A DNA stretch of 64,000 bases from Pleionea mediterranea (lineage in GTDB: Bacteria; Pseudomonadota; Gammaproteobacteria; Enterobacterales; Kangiellaceae). A program made the position numbers and the translations under genes. Numbering within the stretch: the first letter of the stretch is position 1; the number at the start of each line of letters is the position of its first letter. Of this stretch, positions 16,201 to 27,239 are shown piece by piece. The notes beneath the pieces were generated by a model, which ran no database searches, was not told the DNA's origin, and saw only the letters and a list, made by a program, of their open reading frames with translations. The DNA lies in NCBI RefSeq assembly GCF_003148745.1, contig NZ_QGGU01000006.1:186001-250000 (forward strand). Reading direction: 5' to 3'.

Positions 16201-17910
16201 ATGACAAATTTATTACGCCCTCACGGTGGAGTGCTGGTCGAATTAATCGAGCCAGCTATAAATGAAAGCTCAAAAATTAAACTTTCAGAGCTTCGTTCAT
16301 GGGATTTAACCCAGCGACAAACCTGTGATCTGGAACTGCTATTAAATGGAGGCTTTTCACCTTTAACGGGTTTTTTGACTCAAAAAGACTATGAGTCTGT
16401 ACTGGAAATGATGCGTTTAAGGGATGGTACTTTGTGGCCTATACCCATCACATTGGATGTGACGAAAGAATTTGCTGAAAGCATAGACATTGATGATTCG
16501 GTAGTGCTGCGTGATCAGGAAGGGGTCGCTTTGGCGCTTTTGCAAGTATCTGATAAATGGACGCCAGATAAAGCACTGGAAGCGAATCGTGTCTATGGTA
16601 CCGAAGATAGATTACACCCAGCGGTTGATTATTTATTTAATCAGTCCGGTGAGGTTTATTTGGGAGGTCGTATTACGGGCTTGGAATTACCGCGACATTA
16701 CGATTATAAGCATTTACGCGATTCGCCTGCTGAACTGCGAGCGAAGTTTGAAAAGTGGGGATGGAATAAAGTGGTTGCTTTTCAAACACGCAATCCAATG
16801 CATAGAGCTCATCAGGAACTAACCTTTCGAGCCGCTAAACAGGAAGAAGCTAACCTGTTAATACATCCAGTGGTTGGTATGACAAAACCGGGTGATATTG
16901 ATCATTTTAGCCGAGTGCGTTGTTATGAACACATTTTAAAGGAATACCCAGAGCAAACCACAATGCTGAGCTTATTGCCATTGGCAATGCGTATGGGGGG
17001 GCCGAAAGAGGCACTCTGGCACGCCATTATTCGTAAAAATTATGGTTGTACGCACTTAATCGTGGGGCGAGATCATGCCGGGCCCGGTAAAGATTCTCAG
17101 GGTAACGATTTTTATGGACCCTATGATGCGCAGGAATTACTAAAAGAGCATGAAAATGAGCTTGGCATTAAAATGGTGCCATTCCAGATGATGGTGTATG
17201 TGAAGGAAAAAGCTGAATATATGCCTGTAGACGATGTGGATGAAGGCCTAACCATTTTAAATATATCAGGCACAGAGGTAAGACGTCGTCTTGCCGAAGG
17301 TTTGGAGATCCCCGACTGGTTTTCTTATCCTGACGTGGTTGAAGAACTGCGCAAAACGAAGCCGCCTCGTCATAAACAAGGGGTTACTATCTTTTTTACT
17401 GGCCTATCTGGCGCTGGCAAATCAACCATTGCTAATGCATTGATGATTAAACTACTGGAAATAGGTAATCGGCCAGTGACGCTACTTGATGGTGATTTGG
17501 TCAGAAAGCATTTATCCAGTGAACTTGGTTTTAGTAAAGAGCACCGCAACATCAATATTCAGCGGATTGGCTATGTGGCGAGTGAAATTACTAAAAATGG
17601 CGGTTTTGCCATATGCGCACCGATTGCGCCTTATCGAGAAACTCGTCGTGAAGTACGTCAGATGATCGAACAAGAAGGTGGTTTCATTGAAATTCATGTC
17701 GCCACGTCGCTAGAAGAGTGTGAACGTAGAGACCGTAAAGGGTTATACGCAAAAGCTCGTAAAGGCATTATAAAAGAATTTACCGGTATAAGTGATCCTT
17801 ATGAAGAGCCAGAAGCACCAGAACTTGTGATCGATACAATAGCGTGCACTCCCGATGAAGCGGCGCAGCGAATATTATTAAAGTTAGAAGGGCTGGGTTA
17901 TATCAAATAG
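16201..17910 (+). CDS. Bifunctional sulfate adenylyltransferase / adenylylsulfate kinase
   Basis: A 569-residue fusion that can take sulfate to APS and then PAPS. Residues 1 to about 390 are a monomeric-type ATP sulfurylase with QTRNPMHRAH (195-204), GRDHAGPGKD (289-298) and ISGTEVRRRL (355-364). Residues about 394-569 are APS kinase with the P-loop GLSGAGKST (401-409), LLDGD (428-432) and FSKEHRNINIQR (444-455). This is not the CysD/CysN heterodimer of enteric bacteria. The start ATG follows a CAGGAATAAC ribosome site. An SLC13 permease gene follows after a terminator and is a likely sulfate importer. PAPS could serve cysteine synthesis or sulfation of the nearby polysaccharide; no sulfotransferase is seen in the window. 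Confidence 0.95.
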   Translation: MTNLLRPHGGVLVELIEPAINESSKIKLSELRSWDLTQRQTCDLELLLNGGFSPLTGFLTQKDYESVLEMMRLRDGTLWPIPITLDVTKEFAESIDIDDSVVLRDQEGVALALLQVSDKWTPDKALEANRVYGTEDRLHPAVDYLFNQSGEVYLGGRITGLELPRHYDYKHLRDSPAELRAKFEKWGWNKVVAFQTRNPMHRAHQELTFRAAKQEEANLLIHPVVGMTKPGDIDHFSRVRCYEHILKEYPEQTTMLSLLPLAMRMGGPKEALWHAIIRKNYGCTHLIVGRDHAGPGKDSQGNDFYGPYDAQELLKEHENELGIKMVPFQMMVYVKEKAEYMPVDDVDEGLTILNISGTEVRRRLAEGLEIPDWFSYPDVVEELRKTKPPRHKQGVTIFFTGLSGAGKSTIANALMIKLLEIGNRPVTLLDGDLVRKHLSSELGFSKEHRNINIQRIGYVASEITKNGGFAICAPIAPYRETRREVRQMIEQEGGFIEIHVATSLEECERRDRKGLYAKARKGIIKEFTGISDPYEEPEAPELVIDTIACTPDEAAQRILLKLEGLGYIK

Positions 17911-17936
17911 TCCGTTTTTACACCTGTGGTTGTTTA

Positions 17937-17965
17937 CAAAAAAGTCGGCTTGTCCGGCTTTTTTG
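17937..17965 (+). terminator. Intrinsic terminator after the sulfurylase/kinase gene
   Basis: AAAAAAGTCGG pairs with CCGGCTTTTTT across a five-base CTTGT loop, with one G-T wobble, and runs into a T tract. It lies about 28 bp after the stop codon. Confidence 0.85.
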
Positions 17966-18055
17966 ATTTATGGCAATGAGCATAATTTAAAGACAGTGAT
18001 CATAGTTTAAGTTAACCAGTGCCAGCCTATTGAAATGATTTGTGAGTTACATTGT

Positions 18056-19822
18056 ATGGATGCCTATATTGTATTGTTCGCCATTGCTGTTTGTTTTTTA
18101 TTACTGTTGTGGACCCGTTTAGAGCCAGAGTTGATTTTTGGCGGTGCTCTGCTGATATTATTACTCGCTCAAGTCACGTCCGTTGAGTCAGCCCTATCGG
18201 GCTTTTCAAACCCTGGATTAATCACAGTGGGATGTTTGTATGTTATTGGCGCAGGCGTAAGAGAAAGTGGTGCTCTTAAGCCTCTGCTATCGATAATTAC
18301 CAGTGGTGTAAAAAGTAAACCTCAAGGGGTGTTAAAGTTAACGGCACCTGTCGCATTATTAAGTTCTGTATTAAATAACACGCCCATTGTTGCTGCATTA
18401 ATACCCGAAGTTTCTCGTTGGTGTAAACAGAAAGGCTGGAGCAATAGCAGCTTTTTATTGCCGCTCAGTTATGCTGCCATTCTGGGTGGTACTTGCACGC
18501 TAATTGGCACCAGTACCAATTTATTAATTTATGGCTTTATACAACAGTCCAGCTTTAAAGATCAGCTGGGCTTTTTTGATATAAGTGTGATCGGACTGCC
18601 GATTACAATTTTAGGCATCGGTTACTTGATTGTTTTTCATAAATATATCAAACCCAGAAACACGCCTCGACAAGCACTTGGTAGGCTTAGAGAGTACAGT
18701 GTTGAAATGATTGTAAAGCCTGATAGCCCTTTAATTGGCAAAACACTCGAACAAGCAGAGTTAAGAAACTTACACGGCCTTTATTTAATTGAAATTATTC
18801 GCGGCGATTTAGTCATGGCTGCTGTTGGGCCTGCAACTAAACTCGTAGAGAATGATCGGTTGATATTTACCGGTTTAGCTGATTCAATCAGCGATTTACT
18901 GGACATTAATGGGCTCGAGCTAGCAGAAAAACAGGTGTTTAAATTAACCGGTAACACTGGCCGGGCCCGTATAGTTGAAGCTGTTGTCGGACAACACAAC
19001 CCATTATCTGGGCAATCAGTAAAGCAAGGACAATTTAGAAAGCGTTATAACGCCGTTATTATTGCCGTCGTTCGTAACGGCCAACGGGTAAAAATGAAAA
19101 CAGGTGATATCATTTTACGACCTGGCGATACTTTATTGATGCTGGCAAGAAGAAGTTTTGTTGAACAGTTTTATTATTCTCGTGACTTTTTGCTTGTCAG
19201 TGGTTTGGATGACTTGGCATTTTCTAAAAAAGGTAAGGCTAAAAGAGCCTGGCTGAGCATAGCCATATTGATTGGGTTGGCGGTCACCGGCGTTGTTCCC
19301 ATAGTCGTTAGTGCAATCTGCTCGGCTGCTGCCATGATTTTATTCGGCTGTATAAGTTTTGGCCGTGCAAAACAAAGCCTCGATCTTCAGGTGTTACTCA
19401 CCATAGCTATGGCGTTTGGACTCGGTAAAGTTTTAAATGAGTCGGGAGGTGCAGAGTTAATGGCTGGCTCAATACTCGACGCTTTTGGCGATCATCCCTT
19501 GGCATTGCTGGTGGCTGTTTACATCATAACGGTTATTTTGACAGAGATGGTTACCAATAATGCAGCTGCGGTAATCTCATACTCTCTTGTGTCAGGAATA
19601 GTGGGGGCTTTGGGTTACAATTTAATCCCATACGCCATCGCTATTATGATAGCCGCTTCAGCCAGCTTTATTTCACCTATGGGGTATCAAACCAACTTGA
19701 TGGTGTTCAGTGCGGGGGGCTACCGGTTTAGTGATTATCTAAGACTAGGCATCCCATTAAGTATACTGGTTGGCTGTGTAGCGCTTTTGTTAATTCCTCA
19801 GTTTTGGGATTTGACGATATAG
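18056..19822 (+). CDS. SLC13/DASS-family permease with two RCK_C (TrkA-C) domains
   Basis: Inner-membrane anion transporter of 588 residues. An N-terminal membrane half carries NNTPIVAALIPEV (107-119) and LIGTSTNLL; two consecutive RCK_C domains follow in the middle (about 210-290 and 300-385), recognisable by SPLIGKTLEQAELR and then NPLSGQSVKQGQFR plus LRPGDTLLMLA; a C-terminal membrane half carries MVTNNAAAVISYSLVSG. This layout matches sulfate or dicarboxylate/sodium permeases of the SLC13 group. ATG at 18056 has GTGAG about ten bases upstream; the in-frame ATG at 18035 lacks a ribosome site. Placement just after the sulfurylase/APS kinase suggests sulfate import, which is inference. Confidence 0.85.
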   Translation: MDAYIVLFAIAVCFLLLLWTRLEPELIFGGALLILLLAQVTSVESALSGFSNPGLITVGCLYVIGAGVRESGALKPLLSIITSGVKSKPQGVLKLTAPVALLSSVLNNTPIVAALIPEVSRWCKQKGWSNSSFLLPLSYAAILGGTCTLIGTSTNLLIYGFIQQSSFKDQLGFFDISVIGLPITILGIGYLIVFHKYIKPRNTPRQALGRLREYSVEMIVKPDSPLIGKTLEQAELRNLHGLYLIEIIRGDLVMAAVGPATKLVENDRLIFTGLADSISDLLDINGLELAEKQVFKLTGNTGRARIVEAVVGQHNPLSGQSVKQGQFRKRYNAVIIAVVRNGQRVKMKTGDIILRPGDTLLMLARRSFVEQFYYSRDFLLVSGLDDLAFSKKGKAKRAWLSIAILIGLAVTGVVPIVVSAICSAAAMILFGCISFGRAKQSLDLQVLLTIAMAFGLGKVLNESGGAELMAGSILDAFGDHPLALLVAVYIITVILTEMVTNNAAAVISYSLVSGIVGALGYNLIPYAIAIMIAASASFISPMGYQTNLMVFSAGGYRFSDYLRLGIPLSILVGCVALLLIPQFWDLTI

Positions 19823-19897
19823 TCAAAAAGCCGATTTGACAAAAAGTGAATAATTCTTTTCGATTTGTATGAGGGTACTTATTTTTTTCATTATTTA

Positions 19898-19906
19898 TGC
19901 GATAAT
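19898..19906 (+). promoter_or_regulatory. Candidate extended -10 promoter for galU
   Basis: TGCGATAAT matches an extended -10 element (TGn followed by a near-TATAAT hexamer). It lies about 39 bp before the galU ATG, in an AT-rich gap of 122 bp after the permease. No convincing -35 is visible, which extended -10 promoters can tolerate. Confidence 0.4.
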
Positions 19907-19944
19907 CGTTTAAATTCTGTAATTTAAGACAAAGGCTAATATCT

Positions 19945-20844
19945 ATGGATGGAAATAAAGTTACCAAGGCGGTAATACCTGTTGCAGGTCTCGGTACACG
20001 CATGTTGCCCGCGACCAAAGCTATTCCTAAAGAAATGTTACCCATTGTGGATAAACCGCTTATTCAATATATCGTGAATGAGTGTGCCGCCGCAGGTATA
20101 ACGGAAATTATTCTGGTTACTCATTCATCAAAAAATGCTATTGAGAATCACTTTGATACTTCGTTCGAATTAGAATCAACCTTGGAAAAACGTGTTAAGC
20201 GCCAGCTGCTTGAAGAAATTCAGTCGATTTGTCCAAGAGATGTCACCATTATGCATATCAGACAAGGCCATGCTAAAGGGTTAGGCCATGCAATCTTGAA
20301 GGCTAAGCCGCTAGTAGGCAGTGAGCCTTTTGCGGTTGTGCTTCCTGATGTGCTTATCGATGAGTATCAGTCAAATCTGGCTGAAGATAATTTAGCAATG
20401 ATGGTTAAGCGCTTTGAAAAAGAAGGCATCAGCCAAATAATGGTAGAGCCTGTACCGGATGACAGTGTCGATAAATATGGTATTGTCAATTGCAATGGTT
20501 ATGATCTTACAAAAGGACAATCTTCGGTTATCGAAGAAATCGTAGAAAAGCCAAAGAAAGAACAAGCCCCTTCAAACTTGGCGGTTGTTGGGCGGTATAT
20601 ATTATCGAAAAATATTTGGCCTCTACTAGAAAAAACGCAGCCCGGAGCCGGCGACGAAATTCAGCTAACCGATGCTATTGCCAGTTTATTATCACTGGAA
20701 AAAGTTGAAGCTTTTCATATTACCGGAAAATCCCATGACTGCGGCTCTAAGCTCGGTTATATGCAGGCTTTTGTGGAATATGGTTTACAGCATGAAGAAA
20801 TTGCTGATGGATTTAAATCCATCATTTCAAATTTAAATAAGTGA
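19945..20844 (+). CDS. galU: UTP-glucose-1-phosphate uridylyltransferase
   Basis: Makes UDP-glucose from UTP and glucose-1-phosphate for surface polysaccharides. The nucleotidyltransferase signature [20 protein letters not shown] is at about residues 13-32, followed by [16 protein letters not shown] in the metal-binding region, and [19 protein letters not shown], all classical for GalU. At 299 residues it is full length. It is followed 50 bp later by ugd; together they give UDP-glucuronate. The gene is separated from the polysaccharide operon by the sulfate genes but fits the same metabolic need. Confidence 0.96.
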   Translation: MDGNKVTKAVIPVAGLGTRMLPATKAIPKEMLPIVDKPLIQYIVNECAAAGITEIILVTHSSKNAIENHFDTSFELESTLEKRVKRQLLEEIQSICPRDVTIMHIRQGHAKGLGHAILKAKPLVGSEPFAVVLPDVLIDEYQSNLAEDNLAMMVKRFEKEGISQIMVEPVPDDSVDKYGIVNCNGYDLTKGQSSVIEEIVEKPKKEQAPSNLAVVGRYILSKNIWPLLEKTQPGAGDEIQLTDAIASLLSLEKVEAFHITGKSHDCGSKLGYMQAFVEYGLQHEEIADGFKSIISNLNK

Positions 20845-20894
20845 TTATTAATACAAAGCTTAACTTTAATAACTGTTTGCAGGGATTTTGAACA

Positions 20895-22235
20895 ATGAAA
20901 GTGACCGTATTTGGAACAGGGTATGTTGGTTTGGTGCAAGGCGCAGTCTTAGCATCCTCTGGTCATAATGTTGTCTGTGTCGATATCGATCAGCAAAAAG
21001 TCGATAATTTAAAAAAAGGCATTATTCCAATTTATGAGCCGGGTTTAACACCCATGGTTAAGGAAAACTACGACGCCAAATTGTTAGACTTTACTACTGA
21101 TGCCAAAGCAGCTGTTGAACATGGTGATTTGATTTTTATTGCCGTTGGTACCCCGCCCGATGAAGATGGCTCGGCGGACTTAAAGTACGTTTTACAGGTA
21201 GCGGATACGATTGCTTTGCATATGCAAAGTAAAAAAGTTGTGATTAATAAGTCAACCGTTCCGGTTGGTACCGCTGATAAAGTAAAGGCCGCCATTCAGT
21301 CGAGGCTGGTTAAACGTAAACAGCTGATTGAGTTTTCGGTGGTATCGAATCCTGAGTTCTTAAAAGAAGGCGCTGCTGTTGCCGATTGTACACGCCCGGA
21401 TCGCATTATTATTGGAACCGATAATGCTGAAGCCGAAAAGTTAATGCGAGAGTTGTACGCGCCATATAACCGCAATCACCAGAAAATTATTGTTATGGAT
21501 ATTCGCTCTGCAGAGCTGACCAAATACGCGGCTAACTGTATGTTGGCAACGAAAATTTCATTTATGAATGAAATGTCCAATTTAGCGGAAAAACTAGGCG
21601 CTGATATTGAAGCTGTCCGACATGGAATTGGTTCTGATCAACGTATCGGTTATCAATTTATTTATGCCGGTTGTGGTTATGGTGGCTCTTGTTTCCCTAA
21701 AGATATTCAGGCCCTTATTCGCACCGCCAATGATCATGGCCATAAACCAGCGATTCTGGAAGCTGTTGAATCAACAAACGTGGCGCAAAAAGATAAACTG
21801 TTTAAATACATAACTTCCCATTTTAATAATGATTTAACGGGCAAAACCATAGCCCTATGGGGATTAAGCTTTAAGCCTAACACCGATGATATGCGAGAAG
21901 CGTCAAGTCGCCGCTTTATGGAGCTTGCCTGGGAAGCGGGGGCTCAAATACAGGCGTTTGATCCTGAAGCCATGAATGAAGCCCAGCGGATTTACGGCCA
22001 TCGAGACGACTTGCAACTGGTGGGTACTAAAGAAGCCGCGTTGCGTAATGCCGATGCGCTGGTGATTTGCACCGAATGGACACAGTTTAGAGCGCCTGAT
22101 TTTGAGTTGATTAAGCAGTTAATCAATAATCCGGTCATTATTGATGGTCGTAATCTATATGATCCGGCATTAGTCGAAGAAAAGGGCATTGCTTATTACG
22201 GCATTGGCCGTGGACGTTCGGTGAATGCCGGTTAA
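20895..22235 (+). CDS. ugd: UDP-glucose 6-dehydrogenase
   Basis: NAD-dependent oxidation of UDP-glucose to UDP-glucuronate. Domains: Rossmann domain with [11 protein letters not shown] (about 7-17), central domain, and UDP-binding C-terminal domain. The catalytic Cys lies in YGGSCFPKD and the C-terminal part shows [16 protein letters not shown]. At 446 residues it is typical. A GCAGGGA ribosome site precedes the ATG. It is the second UDP-sugar dehydrogenase of the window and is clearly different in sequence from wecC at 2151. Co-transcription with galU is likely. UDP-glucuronate would be a suitable building block for a uronate polymer of the sort heparinase-fold enzymes recognise. Confidence 0.96.
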   Translation: MKVTVFGTGYVGLVQGAVLASSGHNVVCVDIDQQKVDNLKKGIIPIYEPGLTPMVKENYDAKLLDFTTDAKAAVEHGDLIFIAVGTPPDEDGSADLKYVLQVADTIALHMQSKKVVINKSTVPVGTADKVKAAIQSRLVKRKQLIEFSVVSNPEFLKEGAAVADCTRPDRIIIGTDNAEAEKLMRELYAPYNRNHQKIIVMDIRSAELTKYAANCMLATKISFMNEMSNLAEKLGADIEAVRHGIGSDQRIGYQFIYAGCGYGGSCFPKDIQALIRTANDHGHKPAILEAVESTNVAQKDKLFKYITSHFNNDLTGKTIALWGLSFKPNTDDMREASSRRFMELAWEAGAQIQAFDPEAMNEAQRIYGHRDDLQLVGTKEAALRNADALVICTEWTQFRAPDFELIKQLINNPVIIDGRNLYDPALVEEKGIAYYGIGRGRSVNAG

Positions 22236-22429
22236 TACTCTGCGCTTTGTTTGTCTTTATTCTAATCCCTTGCTAGCCAAGGGATGCTCTCTGATATAAA
22301 ATTGCCTGCTATTTTTCGTTTTGGGAACAAAATGCCTCTGTTGCCGCTTGTTACAGGCTACTTAGAGCGTGTTTCTGGAACATTCAACCGTTACAAATTA
22401 CATCTGAGATTGTTTTTAATAGGTTATTT
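22236..22429 (+). other. thrS leader region with a hairpin
   Basis: The 194 bp gap before thrS has a perfect 8 bp stem, ATCCCTTG (22265-22272) with CAAGGGAT (22278-22285), and a five-base loop. No T run follows, so it is not a standard terminator. In E. coli ThrS represses its own leader through tRNA-like structures; I could not recognise such folds here by eye. Confidence 0.35.
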
Positions 22430-24355
22430 ATGCCAGTAATTACATTGCCTGACGGCAGTCAACGAAGTTTTGATCACCCTGTAAGCGTTTTTGATGTGGC
22501 CAATGACATTGGACCGGGTCTGGCGAAAGCCGCGCTTGCCGGAAAAGTGAATGGTAAAGAAGTGGATACCTCTTACACCATCACCGATGATGTTGATTTG
22601 GGCATAATTACCGACAGAGACGATGATGGCCTGGAAGTGTTACGTCATTCCTGCGCTCATTTATTGGCTCAGGCTGTTAAGCAGTTGTTTCCCGAAGCTC
22701 AGGTCACCATTGGGCCGGTGATCGATAACGGTTTTTATTACGACTTTGCTTACGAGCGTCCGTTTACACCGGAAGACTTGGCAGCCATCGAAAAGAAAAT
22801 GAGCGAGCTGTCGAAACAGGATATTCAGGTAGAGCGTTCGGTAATGCCGCGAGATGAAGCGGTGAAGTTTTTTCGCGATATGGGCGAAGAATATAAAGCC
22901 GAAATTATTGCCAGCATTCCAACCAACGAAGATATTTCATTGTATCGTCAGGGCGATTTTATCGACTTGTGCCGCGGCCCCCATGTACCGAGTACTGGCA
23001 AATTAAAGGCATTTAAACTGATGCGGGTATCGGGTGCCTACTGGCGCGGCGACTCCAACAACGAGATGTTGCAACGAATATACGGTACCTGCTGGGCCAA
23101 TAAAAAAGATTTAAAGAAATACTTGCACCGCCTGGAAGAAGCGGAAAAACGCGATCATCGTAAACTGGGAAAACAACAACATTTGTTTCACTTTCAGGAA
23201 GAATCCCCCGGCATGGTGTTCTGGCACAATGACGGCTGGTCGATTTTCAAAACACTGGAAGCCTATATTCGTGACGTTTTACACAAATACGATTATCAGG
23301 AAGTGAAAGCACCGCAAGTACTGGATCGCAGTCTTTGGGAAAAATCCGGTCATTGGGAAAAATTCCAGGATGATATGTTTACCACTGAGTCGGAAAACCG
23401 CACATATGCGGTAAAGCCAATGAACTGTCCGGGTCATATTCTTATCTATAATCAAGGACTTAAGTCCTATCGTGACTTGCCATTGCGAATTGCCGAGTTT
23501 GGTTCTTGCCACCGCAACGAGCCATCGGGTGCATTGCATGGCTTAATGCGCGTCCGTGGTTTTACGCAGGACGACGCCCATGTTTTTTGTACTGAAGATC
23601 AAATACAGAGCGAAGTTTCAGTATTGATCGATATGATTTATCAGGTGTACGCCGATTTTGGGTTCGATAACATCGAAATTAAGCTTTCGACTCGCCCCGA
23701 AAAGCGTGTTGGCAGCGATGATATCTGGGATAAAGCGGAACTGGCATTGGCGGAAGCCTTAAAGTCGAAAGAAATCCAGTATGAACTGCAACCCGGTGAA
23801 GGGGCTTTTTACGGGCCTAAAATCGAGTTTTCATTACGCGATTGTCTGGATCGGGTCTGGCAATGCGGTACGGTTCAGCTTGATTTCTCCATGCCGGGTC
23901 GACTAGGCGCCGAATTTGTTGCCGAAGACGGTACAAAGCAAACGCCGGTGATGATCCACCGTGCCGTTTTGGGTTCTTTGGAGCGATTTATCGGTATTTT
24001 GATTGAAGAATACGCCGGAAAATTCCCGCCTTGGCTGGCGCCAACTCAGGCGGTTGTTATGAATATTACCGACAATCAGAGTGATTTTGCACAAAAAGTA
24101 GTGAATTCTTTGAAAAATAAAGGATTTAGAGCGAAAGTAGACTTGAGAAACGAGAAGATCGGCTTTAAAATTCGCGAGCATACTTTAGCGCGTGTCCCTT
24201 ATCTGTTAGTGGTGGGTGATCGTGAGATGGAGCAAGGAAAAGTTGCTGTCCGTACACGAGCCGGGGTTGACCTTGGTAGCTTGACCATTGAAGAGTTCGA
24301 AACTGAACTGGAAAAGAGCATTGCGCTATTAGGTAGAAACAATCTGGAGGAGTAG
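22430..24355 (+). CDS. thrS: Threonine-tRNA ligase
   Basis: Charges tRNA-Thr and edits mischarged serine. The 641 residues contain a TGS domain (about 1-62), the editing domain with [10 protein letters not shown] (around 74-83) and the class II catalytic core with [28 protein letters not shown] (motif 2) and a C-terminal anticodon-binding domain ending with [16 protein letters not shown]. Zinc ligands expected in the core (Cys in MNCPGH and the His of the QDDAH and MIHRA stretches) appear present. It heads the thrS-infC-rpmI-rplT block conserved across gammaproteobacteria; infC begins one base after the stop. Confidence 0.98.
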   Translation: MPVITLPDGSQRSFDHPVSVFDVANDIGPGLAKAALAGKVNGKEVDTSYTITDDVDLGIITDRDDDGLEVLRHSCAHLLAQAVKQLFPEAQVTIGPVIDNGFYYDFAYERPFTPEDLAAIEKKMSELSKQDIQVERSVMPRDEAVKFFRDMGEEYKAEIIASIPTNEDISLYRQGDFIDLCRGPHVPSTGKLKAFKLMRVSGAYWRGDSNNEMLQRIYGTCWANKKDLKKYLHRLEEAEKRDHRKLGKQQHLFHFQEESPGMVFWHNDGWSIFKTLEAYIRDVLHKYDYQEVKAPQVLDRSLWEKSGHWEKFQDDMFTTESENRTYAVKPMNCPGHILIYNQGLKSYRDLPLRIAEFGSCHRNEPSGALHGLMRVRGFTQDDAHVFCTEDQIQSEVSVLIDMIYQVYADFGFDNIEIKLSTRPEKRVGSDDIWDKAELALAEALKSKEIQYELQPGEGAFYGPKIEFSLRDCLDRVWQCGTVQLDFSMPGRLGAEFVAEDGTKQTPVMIHRAVLGSLERFIGILIEEYAGKFPPWLAPTQAVVMNITDNQSDFAQKVVNSLKNKGFRAKVDLRNEKIGFKIREHTLARVPYLLVVGDREMEQGKVAVRTRAGVDLGSLTIEEFETELEKSIALLGRNNLEE

Positions 24356-24356
24356 G

Positions 24357-24905
24357 ATTATTAAAGGTCCAAAAGGCAAAAGCGGTCCACAACGGTCGCA
24401 GCGTTTAAACGAAGAAATTACAGCAAAAGAAGTACGACTCATTGACGCCGATGGCGAACAAGCTGGCGTAATGAGCAGTCGAGATGCATTGCAAGTGGCG
24501 GAAGAGGCCGAACTTGATCTGGTTGAAATTTCTCCTGATGCCAATCCTCCTGTTTGCCGTATCATGGATTACGGTAAGTTTTTATTTGAAAAGAAAAAGG
24601 CCGCAGCGGCTGCAAAGAAAAAGCAGGTGCAGGTACAGATTAAAGAAATTAAGTTTCGTCCGGGCACCGATATTGGTGATTACAACGTTAAATTGCGTAA
24701 TCTCATCAAATTTCTGGAGCACGGCGATAAAGCAAAGATTACCGTACGTTTTCGTGGGCGAGAAATGGCTCATAAAGAACTGGGTATTGAGTTGCTAAAA
24801 CGTGTTGAAAAAGATTTGGAAGAATATGGTGAGGTTGAATCTCGACCAACCATGATGGGGCGTCAGATGACTATGGTTATCGCGCCTACCAAAAAGAAAA
24901 AGTAA
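24357..24905 (+). CDS. infC: Translation initiation factor IF-3 with an AUU start codon
   Basis: IF-3 binds the 30S subunit, discriminates start codons and prevents premature 50S joining. The reading frame begins at ATT (24357), with GGAGGAG ending five bases before it; a second ATT follows at 24360. This gives about 182 residues, matching IF-3 length. N-domain motifs include [13 protein letters not shown] and [21 protein letters not shown]; the C-domain has [16 protein letters not shown] and a basic KKKK end. The first ordinary start (ATG 24471) would delete about 38 residues of conserved N-domain, so it is rejected. The AUU start is the known device by which IF-3 represses its own translation in E. 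coli. Confidence 0.95.
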   Translation: MIKGPKGKSGPQRSQRLNEEITAKEVRLIDADGEQAGVMSSRDALQVAEEAELDLVEISPDANPPVCRIMDYGKFLFEKKKAAAAAKKKQVQVQIKEIKFRPGTDIGDYNVKLRNLIKFLEHGDKAKITVRFRGREMAHKELGIELLKRVEKDLEEYGEVESRPTMMGRQMTMVIAPTKKKK

Positions 24906-24931
24906 ACTTTCGTTTTACGAAGGTTTACTTT
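24899..24931 (+). promoter_or_regulatory. 14 bp hairpin over the infC stop codon
   Basis: AAAGTAAACTTTCG (24899-24912) pairs with CGAAGGTTTACTTT (24918-24931) through a TTTTA loop with one wobble. The stop codon of infC lies in the left arm. No separate T run follows beyond the stem itself, so this is more likely an mRNA processing, stability or attenuation structure than a full terminator. Confidence 0.5.
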
Positions 24932-24934
24932 CAG

Positions 24935-24999
24935 TTACGAGTCGCGAGCAGCGAGTTACGAGCGTAAAGTTCAAACCTCGTCACTCGAAACTCGTAGCT
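24935..24999. repeat. Inverted arrangement of the CTCGAAACTCG-type repeat
   Basis: The left part (24935-24962) contains TTACGAG, GCGAGCAGCGAG and TTACGAG. The right part (24978-24999) contains CTCGTCACTCGAAACTCGTAG, close to the reverse complement of GAGTTACGAG units. Together they form an imperfect inverted repeat able to fold. The exact word CTCGAAACTCG is shared with positions 29-59. It behaves like a dispersed REP-like intergenic element. Confidence 0.6.
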
Positions 25000-25193
25000 G
25001 GTTTCATCCCTTGCGGTCTATTCGCAACCGACCTGGGATAACATGGGGAAGGCTCAACTTATAGAGTTTTCCAAACAATAACGCTGTTGCGCGCAGTAGA
25101 ACAGTAAGACGTTTTATTACGTTTTGCGGCCAACAGATTCGTTTAGTGCCTTTAAAACGGACTAAACAATGGTAACAAATGCGGAGTATTACC
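25000..25193 (+). promoter_or_regulatory. rpmI-rplT leader
   Basis: A 194 bp GC-balanced untranslated stretch with several short complementary words precedes rpmI. In E. coli L20 binds a pseudoknot in the infC-rpmI leader to repress rpmI-rplT translation; the position here is the same, but I could not establish the fold by eye. A minus-strand reading frame across it looks spurious. Confidence 0.3.
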
Positions 25194-25391
25194 ATGCCAA
25201 AGATCAAAACCGATCGCGGCGCAGCCAAGCGCTTTAAAAAAACCGGCAAAGGTGGCTACAAACATGGCCAATCTCACTTACGTCACATACTGACTAAGAA
25301 GAGCTCTAAGCGTAAGCGTCATCTTCGACATTTGAAAATGATTGCGCCAGCTGATGTTGCTCAGCTTAACCGTCAGTTACCGTACTTATAA
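25194..25391 (+). CDS. rpmI: 50S ribosomal protein L35
   Basis: Small basic ribosomal protein of 65 residues beginning [18 protein letters not shown] and with the HLRHLKMI segment typical of L35. ATG at 25194 was chosen because MPKIKT is the universal N-terminus and GCGGAG lies upstream; the in-frame ATG 15 bases earlier is not used by the family. rplT follows after 15 bp. The pair is expected to be controlled by L20 through the leader before this gene. Confidence 0.98.
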   Translation: MPKIKTDRGAAKRFKKTGKGGYKHGQSHLRHILTKKSSKRKRHLRHLKMIAPADVAQLNRQLPYL

Positions 25392-25406
25392 GTGGAGGGT
25401 TGAACC

Positions 25407-25766
25407 ATGCCAAGAGTAAAACGTGGTGTCACCGCACACAGACGTCATAAAAAAGTTTTAAAATCTGCTAAAGGTTATTACGGTGCTCGCAGTCGTGTAT
25501 TTCGCGTTGCAAAGCAAGCCGTAATCAAAGCAGGCCAATACGCTTACCGCGACCGTCGTCAACGCAAGCGTCAATTCCGTGCCTTATGGATCCAGCGTAT
25601 TAACGCTGCCAGCCGTGAGTGCGGTTTGTCTTACAGCCGTTTCATTAACGGCCTGAAAAAAGCGTCAGTAGAAGTGGATCGTAAAATCCTTGCGGATATT
25701 GCGGTTTATGACAAAGCCGCTTTTGCAGCACTGGCTGAAAAAGCTAAAGCTGCCCTGTCTGCGTAA
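25407..25766 (+). CDS. rplT: 50S ribosomal protein L20
   Basis: 23S rRNA-binding assembly protein of 119 residues. The N-terminus [18 protein letters not shown] and the [19 protein letters not shown] block (about 50-68) are diagnostic. TGGAGGG stands just upstream of the ATG. It is the last gene of the thrS-rplT block, closed by a strong terminator. In E. coli this protein is the translational repressor of its own operon. Confidence 0.98.
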   Translation: MPRVKRGVTAHRRHKKVLKSAKGYYGARSRVFRVAKQAVIKAGQYAYRDRRQRKRQFRALWIQRINAASRECGLSYSRFINGLKKASVEVDRKILADIAVYDKAAFAALAEKAKAALSA

Positions 25767-27084
<1,318 letters not shown>

Positions 27085-27100
27085 AGCGCTATATAACAAT

Positions 27101-27154
27101 CGTTAAAGAAAAATAAAATTCGTTAAAGTTAATAACAATCATTAAAGTTAATAA
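27101..27154. repeat. Phased TTAAAG repeats in the pheS-pheT gap
   Basis: CGTTAAAG at 27101, CGTTAAAG at 27121 and CATTAAAG at 27140 recur every 19-20 bp; the last two extend to a shared TTAAAGTTAATAA. A further TTAAAG lies at 27081. The near two-turn spacing would put all copies on one helix face. The first ten bases at 27121 also occur in the 16043-16075 palindrome. AT-rich chance similarity is possible. Confidence 0.4.
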
Positions 27155-27239
27155 AACGCATTTAGTCAGTGTTCGATAACTGAATCAAGAATTAAACAAA
27201 GGGTGCGACGTTACCCTCGAAAAAATACGGAACAGAGTA

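Noticed and set aside
22265-22285. Hairpin after ugd as an intrinsic terminator
   Set aside because: The stem is perfect, but no T run follows.
24471-24905. infC read as a 144-residue protein from ATG 24471
   Set aside because: The conserved IF-3 N-domain continues in frame up to ATT 24357 with a strong ribosome site; the ATG is internal.
25004-25249. Minus-strand open frame across the rpmI leader
   Set aside because: Runs into rpmI on the other strand and has no ribosome site or family resemblance; the stretch fits a leader better.
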